Shown here one piece after another: positions 7,003 through 12,182 of a DNA stretch of 12,182 bases. This DNA is from Candidatus Aminicenantota bacterium (lineage in GTDB: Bacteria; Acidobacteriota; Aminicenantia; Aminicenantales; Aminicenantaceae), in NCBI GenBank assembly GCA_030617525.1, contig JAUWVG010000024.1:1-12182 (forward strand), in the 5' to 3' direction. Under the pieces are notes generated by a model. The model worked only from the letters and a program-made list of their open reading frames with translations, was not told where the DNA came from and did no database searches. Position numbers and translations under genes: made by a program. Every line of letters starts with the position of its first letter. The first letter of the stretch is position 1.

Positions 7003-7272
7003 ATGGTATTCAATAAGTGTCCAGGGCAGAATCTTTCCAGAAAAAAAATTGAGGATGCCGTTTCCGAACGTCCATGTCCCGTTTGTAAATATCCGGTGGA
7101 ATTTTTTTTCGATGATGTATCGAGAAATTGCCCAAATTGCGGGAAGCATATCGAAAAAGACGAAGATATGCTTAAGAAGGATTTTGGATGTGCAAACTGG
7201 TGTGATTCTGCCGAAGACTGTTTGAGTCCGGCCGCTTATGCAAAGATTAAAAAGAGAAAAAAGCGTCAATAA
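7003..7272 (+). CDS. Small Cys-rich zinc-ribbon protein, function unknown
   Basis: The 89-residue product has eight Cys: Cys6, Cys25-x2-Cys28, Cys43-x2-Cys46, Cys63, Cys67 and Cys73. The two CPxC knuckles would form a zinc ribbon. The N-terminal KCPGQ and the later DFGCANWCDSAEDC are conserved in small proteins I recall from various anaerobes, where they can be annotated next to or as 'phosphohydrolase'; that link is from memory. The C-terminal end is strongly basic (KIKKRKKRQ). GGAG stands eight bases before the ATG, and the gene starts five bases after the M48 stop, so the two are surely co-transcribed. It converges on the PurF-like gene with only 3 bases between stops. It could bind nucleic acid or a protein partner. 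No function is assigned. Confidence 0.8.
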   Translation: MVFNKCPGQNLSRKKIEDAVSERPCPVCKYPVEFFFDDVSRNCPNCGKHIEKDEDMLKKDFGCANWCDSAEDCLSPAAYAKIKKRKKRQ

Positions 7273-7275
7273 AGC

Positions 7276-8682
7276 CTATTTTATTTCAGCTCCGTCCCAG
7301 CAGTAAGTGCACAATTTATTTTTGGGGAGCCCGATCGCTTTCACCAGATTTTCCAGCTTCTGGTATTTGAGTGTGGTCAGTTGGAGCCTTTCTCCAATAT
7401 TATTGACCATGTTTTCGTACTTTTCCGATCCTGTTTGAGAATACAATTCCAGGTCTTTATCGCCGTCGCCTTCCAGAGCTTTAATCGCTTTTCTTGCGGC
7501 TAGATCAAGTTCAGATTTTGACCGGGAGAAATTTAAAAACTTGCATCCATAAGTCAGAGGTGGACAGGCCGGTCTCATGTGAATTTCGGTTGCTCCGAAC
7601 TTGAATAGCCTCTGGACGGTGTCCTGAAGTTGTGTTCCCCTGACAATGGAATCTTCACAAAACAGCAGCCTTTGTCCCTCAATAATCTCTCGGATCGGGA
7701 TAAGTTTCATTCTTGCAACCATGTCACGGATATCCTGGTCTTGCGGCATGAAGCTCCGTGGCCAGGTTGGGGTGTATTTGACGAAGGGCCGCTTAAAAGG
7801 AATCCCGGCCTCAGCGGCATATCCGAGACCATGACCAGTGCCGGAATCAGGGATTCCAGCGACGAGATCCACGACTTGGTCATCGTTCTGGGCGAGACAA
7901 GCACCACATGTGTATCTCACTTTCTCTGTATTGATACCTTCGTAGCTCGAGGCAGGATATCCATAATACACCCATAAAAAGCTGCAGATCTGCAGTGTTG
8001 GGCCTGGGGGAATTTTCTGCTCGACTCCGTCTTCCGTGATCAGTACGGTTTCACCCGGTCCCAGATATTTTGTGATTTCGTATCCCAGGTTGGGGAAAGC
8101 ACACGTTTCAAGTGTGGCCGCATAGCTTCCGGGTTTTTTACCGATAACGATAGGAGTTCTCCCGACTTTGTCCCTTGCTGCATAGATTCCTTTATCCGTG
8201 AGCAGAAGGAGAGAACATGAACCTTCTATTATTTCCTGTGCACTTTGGATTCCGTCCTCAAAAGTGGCTTCCTGATTGATGATTGCGGCAATAAGCTCTG
8301 TGGGATTTATTTCCCCACCACTCATTTCTGAAAAATGAACGGCTCCTTTTCCAAAAGCTTTTTTGATGATCGTGTCTGCATTCTGGACAACACCTACCGT
8401 AACGATACTGTAATTGCCCAGATGTGACCGAATAAGAACAGGCTGGTCTTCGTAGTCACTGATGACACCAATTCCTTTGTTTCCATGCATTTTGAGGATG
8501 TCATCTTCAAATTTCGATCTGAATTGAGCATTTTCGATATTGTGGATGAAGCGGATAAATCTGTCCGAATCTTTAACGGCAAGTCCTCCGCGCTTTGTTC
8601 CGAGATGAGAGTGGTAATCGGTTCCGTAAAAAAGATCGCTGATACAATCTTCTTTGGCAATGGCTCCAAAAAGACCGCCCAT
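7276..8682 (-). CDS. PurF-like amidophosphoribosyltransferase homologue lacking the N-terminal nucleophilic Cys
   Basis: The 468-residue protein has the PurF layout: an N-terminal glutaminase-like (Ntn) domain of about 230 residues and a C-terminal phosphoribosyltransferase domain. The PRPP loop is intact (EDSIVRGTQ, 343-351). Cys233, Cys380, Cys458 and Cys461 fall where the Bacillus enzyme binds its [4Fe-4S] cluster. However, the protein starts MGGLFGA where active PurF starts MCG, so the Cys that becomes the N-terminal nucleophile is Gly. The usual QHRGQE region reads GTKRGGLAV. The start is secure: AGGAGG lies five bases before the ATG, so no alternative start restores Cys. The nearest Cys is Cys13. 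Similar MGG-type relatives occur, as I recall, in Bacteroidetes and other anaerobes. It may use ammonia, use another nucleophile, or do a different PRPP reaction. No other purine gene is nearby. Confidence 0.88.
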   Translation of the reverse strand: MGGLFGAIAKEDCISDLFYGTDYHSHLGTKRGGLAVKDSDRFIRFIHNIENAQFRSKFEDDILKMHGNKGIGVISDYEDQPVLIRSHLGNYSIVTVGVVQNADTIIKKAFGKGAVHFSEMSGGEINPTELIAAIINQEATFEDGIQSAQEIIEGSCSLLLLTDKGIYAARDKVGRTPIVIGKKPGSYAATLETCAFPNLGYEITKYLGPGETVLITEDGVEQKIPPGPTLQICSFLWVYYGYPASSYEGINTEKVRYTCGACLAQNDDQVVDLVAGIPDSGTGHGLGYAAEAGIPFKRPFVKYTPTWPRSFMPQDQDIRDMVARMKLIPIREIIEGQRLLFCEDSIVRGTQLQDTVQRLFKFGATEIHMRPACPPLTYGCKFLNFSRSKSELDLAARKAIKALEGDGDKDLELYSQTGSEKYENMVNNIGERLQLTTLKYQKLENLVKAIGLPKNKLCTYCWDGAEIK

Positions 8683-8687
8683 ATTAA

Positions 8688-8693
8688 CCTCCT
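8688..8693 (-). promoter_or_regulatory. Consensus ribosome binding site of the PurF-like gene
   Basis: A full AGGAGG (minus strand) lies five bases from the ATG at 8682. It matters because it fixes the Met-Gly-Gly N-terminus. The rest of the divergent gap up to 8956 is A/T rich. I found no convincing promoter for this gene and no purine-riboswitch-like core there. Confidence 0.9.
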
Positions 8694-8910
8694 AGAAAGG
8701 GATGAAAATTAGATTTTGGACTTGCGAGGAGGAGAGTTTTCATTCATATCCAGCTAAAATTTTTAAAAATCTAATATGACAAATATTCTTCCTTGTTACA
8801 AGTAAAAAAGAAAAAATGCAAAAAAACTTAAAACATTTCCATTTCCGTGATTTCTTATCACTTTACAGAACTCGATCTTAAAATCACAAAAATGGGGATG
8901 CAAACTAAAA

Positions 8911-8941
8911 TTGGAACTATTAAGCATACTTGTCGTATAAT
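8911..8941 (+). promoter_or_regulatory. Probable promoter of the lipoprotein/DUF3014 operon
   Basis: TTGGAA (8911-8916) and a perfect TATAAT (8936-8941) are spaced by 19 bases, longer than the optimal 17. A start site near 8948 would leave only about eight or nine bases before the ATG at 8957, so the transcript would be almost leaderless. Confidence 0.55.
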
Positions 8942-8956
8942 AGAATAGACAAGAGC

Positions 8957-9760
8957 ATGAAGACGAGTATAAAGGGCATTCTATTTCTTTCCTTGTGTTT
9001 AGGATTTTTGGGTTCCTGCATCATTGCTGTTTACGACTACCCTGGCTCGACGGGATTTCAGCCTTTTGAGGAATTTCAGCGATTTTTGCCCTTTCCCCCG
9101 GGAGGAACTCTCTCCCTGCAAAACACGGACGGCAGCATAGAAATTGTCGGTTGGGAGGACCATGAATGCGAAGTGTATGCCGAAAGAAGAATTCCCCGCA
9201 CCATGGAAAGACGCATACGTATTCTGAAGTTTGATCACTACATTCCCAAAATTGAAATCGACTCGTTTGAGAACTTTATAAGAATCCATACCATACCGGC
9301 TCCGGCAGAAGATGCCTCAAATGTTGTTGATTATTTTATCCGTGTGCCAGAGGCCGTCATTTTAAAGGATATCATTAATAGAAGAGGGGATATTGTCATT
9401 GCGGACATCTATGGGGAGGTTTATGCCGAGACACAAAAAGGAGACGTCACGGTGGACAATTATTCCGGCTCTCTACATGTTTCTGTGGAGACAGGAAATG
9501 TAGAAGCCAGATTATTTGACCTGAGAGGAGAGGATGAGATCGTTCTCTCTTCAAACCATGGCCAGATCACTCTTTATCTCCAGCCCGACGTGAGCGCAAG
9601 ATTGGAAATGTTTGCTCCAAATGGAGAGATTGTCAATGAGTTTGCTTCGGAAAGTCCATCACCCTTAAAAACTAGTTCTTTTGAGTTAGGTGAAGGGCAT
9701 GCGTGGATTTCTGTTACGGTAGAAAATGGAAATATCACACTTAAAAAAATTATTGAGTAA
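8957..9760 (+). CDS. Lipoprotein with DUF4097-type beta-repeat domain
   Basis: The 267-residue product begins MKTSIKGILFLSLCLGFLGSC, a typical type II signal peptide with lipobox LGSC and Cys21 as the lipidated residue. The mature protein is probably anchored to the inner or outer membrane. After residue 50 it shows repeating short beta-strand units of the DUF4097 kind: LQNTDGSIEIVGWEDHECEVYA, RRGDIVIADIYGEVYAETQKGDV, VETGNVEARLFDL and ENGNITLKK. These suggest a right-handed beta-solenoid like that of putative adhesin or envelope-sensing proteins. An in-frame TTG at 8930 was not used because it lies upstream of the -10 box and would spoil the signal peptide. Only a weak AAGAG precedes the ATG. 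It is followed after 15 bases by the DUF3014 gene. The exact function is unknown. Confidence 0.8.
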   Translation: MKTSIKGILFLSLCLGFLGSCIIAVYDYPGSTGFQPFEEFQRFLPFPPGGTLSLQNTDGSIEIVGWEDHECEVYAERRIPRTMERRIRILKFDHYIPKIEIDSFENFIRIHTIPAPAEDASNVVDYFIRVPEAVILKDIINRRGDIVIADIYGEVYAETQKGDVTVDNYSGSLHVSVETGNVEARLFDLRGEDEIVLSSNHGQITLYLQPDVSARLEMFAPNGEIVNEFASESPSPLKTSSFELGEGHAWISVTVENGNITLKKIIE

Positions 9761-9775
9761 GGAGGAGGACCTACA

Positions 9776-10573
9776 ATGGATGAAAAAAAGAAAGTTGTTT
9801 TTACGGTCGTCGCCTTTTTTGTTCTTGTAGCTGTAGTTATAGCCCTTTATTTTCTAGTTTTGAAGAAAAAGCCGGATGAACCCGTTGAACCTGTCGAAAT
9901 TAAGCAGACCGTTCCTATTGAAGAAGAAACTGTTGAGGAAGACATTCAGACTCCTGAGCCCCTCCAGGTGGACCTCGATCAAAGTGATGATGTTGTCAGG
10001 ACCAGGGGTGCTGAGTTGTCATCGCATACAGCTTTAAGCCAGTGGTTAAAGTCCAAAGATTTGATCAGAAGATTTGTTGCGGCTGTCGATAATATTGCTA
10101 ATGGAGAAACGCCCCGTCCTCATATTGACTTCTTTAAACCAGCAGGTAATTTTGACATTGTCGTTAGGGATGGGGTTGTTTTAATAGATCCCGCTTCATA
10201 TAGAAGGTACAATCTTGTGGCCGATGTTTTTTCCTCTCTCAATGCAAAGCTGACCGTCAGGCTTTATTGGCTGCTCAGTCCTACTCTTCAGGAGGCCTAT
10301 AAGGAACTGGGATATCCCAACAGAGTCTTCCAGAAAACACTCGTGATGGCTATGGCTGAACTGCTTAAGGTTCCTGTGCTCGACCAGAGTATTGAAGTAG
10401 AAAAAGAGGTGGTTTCTTATAAAATAGTTGATCCAAGATTAGAAAGCCTGAATCCTTCGCAAAAACACCTGCTGCGGATGGGACCTGAAAATGTCGAAAT
10501 CATTCAAGCTAAGTTGAGAGAACTGGCTCAAGAATTGGGTGTACCTGATTCAGAACTCCCTCAGAAGATCTAG
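9776..10573 (+). CDS. DUF3014 single-pass membrane protein
   Basis: The 265-residue protein has a short cytoplasmic N-terminus (MDEKKK), one membrane helix (about 8-29) ending at a LysLysLys, and a Pro- and Glu-rich linker to about residue 65. A soluble, presumably periplasmic, domain follows. This domain matches the DUF3014 pattern: a D.SD..VR segment, SQWLKSKDLIRRFVAAVDNIANGE, a Y..YN.V.D.F segment, LSPTLQEAYKELGYP and the closing PSQKHLLRMGPENVEIIQAKLREL. No catalytic motif is evident and the family's role is unknown. GGAGGAGG precedes the ATG by seven bases and overlaps the region just after the lipoprotein stop, so the two genes form an operon. It is complete and of normal family length. 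Confidence 0.87.
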   Translation: MDEKKKVVFTVVAFFVLVAVVIALYFLVLKKKPDEPVEPVEIKQTVPIEEETVEEDIQTPEPLQVDLDQSDDVVRTRGAELSSHTALSQWLKSKDLIRRFVAAVDNIANGETPRPHIDFFKPAGNFDIVVRDGVVLIDPASYRRYNLVADVFSSLNAKLTVRLYWLLSPTLQEAYKELGYPNRVFQKTLVMAMAELLKVPVLDQSIEVEKEVVSYKIVDPRLESLNPSQKHLLRMGPENVEIIQAKLRELAQELGVPDSELPQKI

Positions 10574-10582
10574 TTGGTTTTC

Positions 10583-10864
10583 TTCCATTTTGTGTAGGGA
10601 AAATTCACTGAAATGGCTTTGCTGCTATTCAGATTTTTAACGCCATTCCCTTATTGTTCCTCTCGGCGCCTCCGTAACTCCGCGCGCAAACCGTGCTCAC
10701 TAAAGAGAGAATTTCCAAGAAGACGCGTACCACTTTTGTTAAAATCTCCCGTGCTCAGACATACTCAGCGGAAGAAAACGGCTTCCCTCGCTGAACAATT
10801 CGAGAAGGCTAAATCTTCAATATTCGCTTCAACCATTCCGTGAATTTACCCATTCAAAATGGAA
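10583..10864. mobile_element. 282-bp fold-back (MITE-like) element with long terminal inverted repeats
   Basis: The left end, TTCCATTTTGTGTAGGG then AAATTCACTGAAATGG, is mirrored at the right end. Read inverted, the right end gives TTCCATTTTGAATGGGT then AAATTCACGGAATGG. Weaker inverted similarity continues inward for perhaps 60-80 bases (GATTT..GCC, then ATTGTTC). The centre contains two direct copies of CGTGCTCA (10692-10699 and 10751-10758). An 8-base TTGGTTTT occurs on both sides (10574-10581 and 10875-10882), one and ten bases from the ends, a possible but asymmetric target duplication. The element holds one 76-codon ORF that I do not believe is a gene. Its left end is 9 bases from the DUF3014 stop. 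Confidence 0.65.
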
Positions 10865-10891
10865 ATAAATCTTTTTGGTTTTGTTGATTCA

Positions 10892-10992
10892 AAGGATTCA
10901 AGGAATCGAGGATTCAGGGGCTCTAGGGTTTTGGATCCCTTTTTTTATGAATTTCACTCGAATCCCTGACCCCTTGACCCCTAGAATCCTTA
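10892..10992 (-). repeat. Dispersed repeat, copy 3 (inverted relative to copies 1 and 2)
   Basis: The arm at 10951-10992, read on the minus strand, is the same 42-base sequence as 5540-5581 with one difference. The other arm (10892-10925) is a degraded inverted copy (aaggattcaaggaatcgag). The stretch between the arms contains AGGG-8-CCCT followed by a run of seven T (10925-10946), which might serve as a weak terminator for the plus-strand genes. The arm starts 13 bases after the stop of the radical SAM gene. Together with the fold-back element this explains the gene-free region 10574-11005. Confidence 0.8.
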
Positions 10993-11005
10993 GATCCTAT
11001 TGATT

Positions 11006-12031
11006 CTACTTCCATTTGAAAGGTTTTTTTTTGTCAAAATCGGGAGTGAGATGTTCTGCACTTTCAAAGAGTTCGGGTTGTATAAACAGGGTCTCAAATC
11101 CCAGATTTTGTGCATGTTCAACGCCGTGGCGGTAATCCTTCGCAGACAGCTTTTTTTGGAATGCCTTTGGTGTGCGAAAATAGGGAGTGTATTGACTCAT
11201 AAGACTTAATCCCACCGAGAGAGAAACGTTTCCGGCGATCCATTCAAGGATATTTAGAGAATCCCTCAACATTCCCGGAAGAAAGAGATGTCTTATAATG
11301 AGGCCTTCCTGAGCTGTTTCGTTTTTGTCATATCTCAGATTAGGTTTTTGTCTAAACATTTCTTTAATCGCGAGGCTGGCGTACTGAAAATAGTCCGGCC
11401 TATTGGAAAATGTCCGAGCCGCATGTGAGGAGAAAAATTTAAGATCGGGCAAATAAATATCGATGATACCATCGAGAAGACTCAGAGTCTGAACTTTTTC
11501 ATAGGCATTGGTGTTGTAAACAATTGGGAGGTGAAGTCCTTGTTCATAAGCCAGCTCTAAACCCTGCAGGATGGGAAAAAGGAAATGCATGGGTGAAACC
11601 AGATTGATGTTCAGCGCGCCCTGGTTTTGAAGTGTCAATATGGCATCTGCAAGCTCATGAGGAGAGAAATCTTTGCCTTGATTGTACCAGCTCAGCTGAT
11701 AGTTCTGACAGAACAGGCACTTGAGATTACATCCCGAAAAAAAGAGAGTTCCGGAGCCTGCTCGCGGGGAGCTATTGTTAGCAGGGATTACTGAACAATC
11801 TTGGTATCCGCTTAAAACAGGCTCTTCACCAAAATGAAGAACAGCATGGGAGAGTTTTGCCTGCACTCCACTTTCGCAAAATCCCCTCTCCCTACCTCTT
11901 CTGTCTGCACCGCATTCATGCGGGCAAAGTGTGCAGTGGGACTCATGGGGAGAGAGATGGTCCAGCGCCTGTTGGATTTTTTCTATTTTTAAAAACCTAC
12001 TCCCCTTTATTCTCTGCAATTTTTTCCACAA
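11006..12031 (-). CDS. PflX-like (COG1313-type) radical SAM protein
   Basis: The protein, up to 341 residues, has an N-terminal zinc- or cluster-type motif Cys33-x2-Cys36-x3-Cys40...Cys52 (CTLCPHECGADRRGRERGFC). The radical SAM CxxxCxxC follows as Cys101, Cys105 and Cys108 in FSGCNLKCLFCQN. It continues with a TIM-barrel-like domain and the family's late motifs RHLFLPG and SLMSQYTPYF. Such proteins are called pyruvate-formate-lyase-activase-like, but the true substrate is unknown and no glycyl radical enzyme is in the window. About 16 extra residues (around 76-91, including Cys79 and NNSSPRA) sit between EEPVLSG and GSGT, which usually lie close together. The start is uncertain: no ATG is available near the N-terminus. 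TTG at 12031 or TTG at 12019 (after GTGGAA) are candidates, and both overlap the upstream gene. Confidence 0.85.
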   Translation of the reverse strand: MWKKLQRIKGSRFLKIEKIQQALDHLSPHESHCTLCPHECGADRRGRERGFCESGVQAKLSHAVLHFGEEPVLSGYQDCSVIPANNSSPRAGSGTLFFSGCNLKCLFCQNYQLSWYNQGKDFSPHELADAILTLQNQGALNINLVSPMHFLFPILQGLELAYEQGLHLPIVYNTNAYEKVQTLSLLDGIIDIYLPDLKFFSSHAARTFSNRPDYFQYASLAIKEMFRQKPNLRYDKNETAQEGLIIRHLFLPGMLRDSLNILEWIAGNVSLSVGLSLMSQYTPYFRTPKAFQKKLSAKDYRHGVEHAQNLGFETLFIQPELFESAEHLTPDFDKKKPFKWK

Positions 12032-12182
12032 TCCAGATTGAAACTATGCCAATTAGAATTAATCCAATCGCCCATAAAACTACAGAATTGAAGTTTTCGG
12101 GCAAGATTTGCTGATAACTGAATGGTTTTACATGTTCGAGAATGACTCCATTGGAATCGATAAAAGCGCCAAATTTGTTTAC
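11997..12182 (-). CDS. C-terminal end of an unidentified membrane protein (runs off the right edge)
   Basis: Sixty-one codons in one open frame enter from the right edge and end in TAG at 11997-11999. The translation has a polar part (KFGAFIDSNGVILEHVKPF), then a clear membrane helix (SVVLWAIGLILIGIVSIWIV) and a short charged tail, EKIAENKGE. It overlaps the start of the radical SAM gene by 23-35 bases in another frame, which suggests an operon and translational coupling. The family cannot be recognised from this end. Confidence 0.65.
   Translation of the reverse strand, partial: VNKFGAFIDSNGVILEHVKPFSYQQILPENFNSVVLWAIGLILIGIVSIWIVEKIAENKGE

Noticed and set aside
8683..8930. Possible purine riboswitch or other leader RNA before the PurF-like gene
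   Set aside because: I found no conserved aptamer core and no stem plus T-run terminator. Only A/T-rich sequence and short imperfect palindromes such as CTTGTTACAAG are present.
8930..8956. In-frame TTG start nine codons before the lipoprotein ATG
   Set aside because: It lies before the -10 box and would place polar residues ahead of a textbook lipoprotein signal peptide.
10613..10843. 76-codon plus-strand ORF in the gap after the DUF3014 gene
   Set aside because: It lies entirely within the fold-back element, has no ribosome binding site, and its product is an unstructured Arg/Lys/Ser-rich sequence without recognisable features.

Overview
The window looks like a moderately AT-rich bacterial chromosome segment made mostly of housekeeping and conserved-hypothetical genes. 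It holds ten complete protein genes, two genes cut by the window edges, one short gene relic and several repeats. The mix suggests an anaerobic or facultative Gram-negative lineage: SdhAB, a phosphoglucose isomerase (PGI) of the transaldolase-fused type, a PurF-like protein that starts Met-Gly-Gly, a PflX-like radical SAM protein, and DUF4097 and DUF3014 envelope proteins. Intergenic gaps are filled with repeats of the 'aaggggtcaaggattcgag' kind. Candidatus Aminicenantes or a related Acidobacteriota-like group is my best guess, but that is inference. I found no tRNA, rRNA or CRISPR array.

Layout. (1) 2-220 is the C-terminal end of an M28-type peptidase, followed at once by repeat copy 1. (2) 346-2840 (minus) is an sdhA-sdhB operon with a near-consensus promoter and a TTG start for sdhA. 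No membrane-anchor gene is adjacent. (3) 2937-3065 (plus) is a 42-codon ORF that reads as an internally deleted aconitase, still with a ribosome binding site. It ends 2 bases before pgi (3068-4717). (4) tauE/safE (minus) overlaps the end of pgi by 9 bases. (5) 5456-5869 has no gene. It holds the tauE promoter, repeat copy 2 with a second palindromic repeat inside it, and the promoter for a Ste24-type M48 peptidase. (6) The M48 gene and a small cysteine-rich zinc-ribbon gene form an operon that converges, 3 bases apart, on a PurF-like gene. (7) A divergent promoter region precedes a lipoprotein (DUF4097) and DUF3014 gene pair. (8) 10574-11005 holds a 282-bp element with long terminal inverted repeats and then repeat copy 3. 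(9) A PflX-type radical SAM gene (minus) overlaps the end of an unidentified membrane-protein gene that runs off the right edge.

How the genes connect. sdhAB and the aconitase relic point to a former TCA-cycle cluster whose aconitase was deleted, perhaps leaving its expression signals to pgi. The M48 protease, the lipoprotein and the DUF3014 protein are envelope functions. The PurF-like protein keeps its PRPP-binding loop and four Cys matching iron-sulfur ligands but lacks the N-terminal nucleophilic Cys of true amidophosphoribosyltransferases. The observations most worth following are the aconitase relic, the nucleophile-less PurF, the 282-bp fold-back element, and a three-copy repeat family whose best-conserved 42-base arm lies just after a stop codon in two of three cases.
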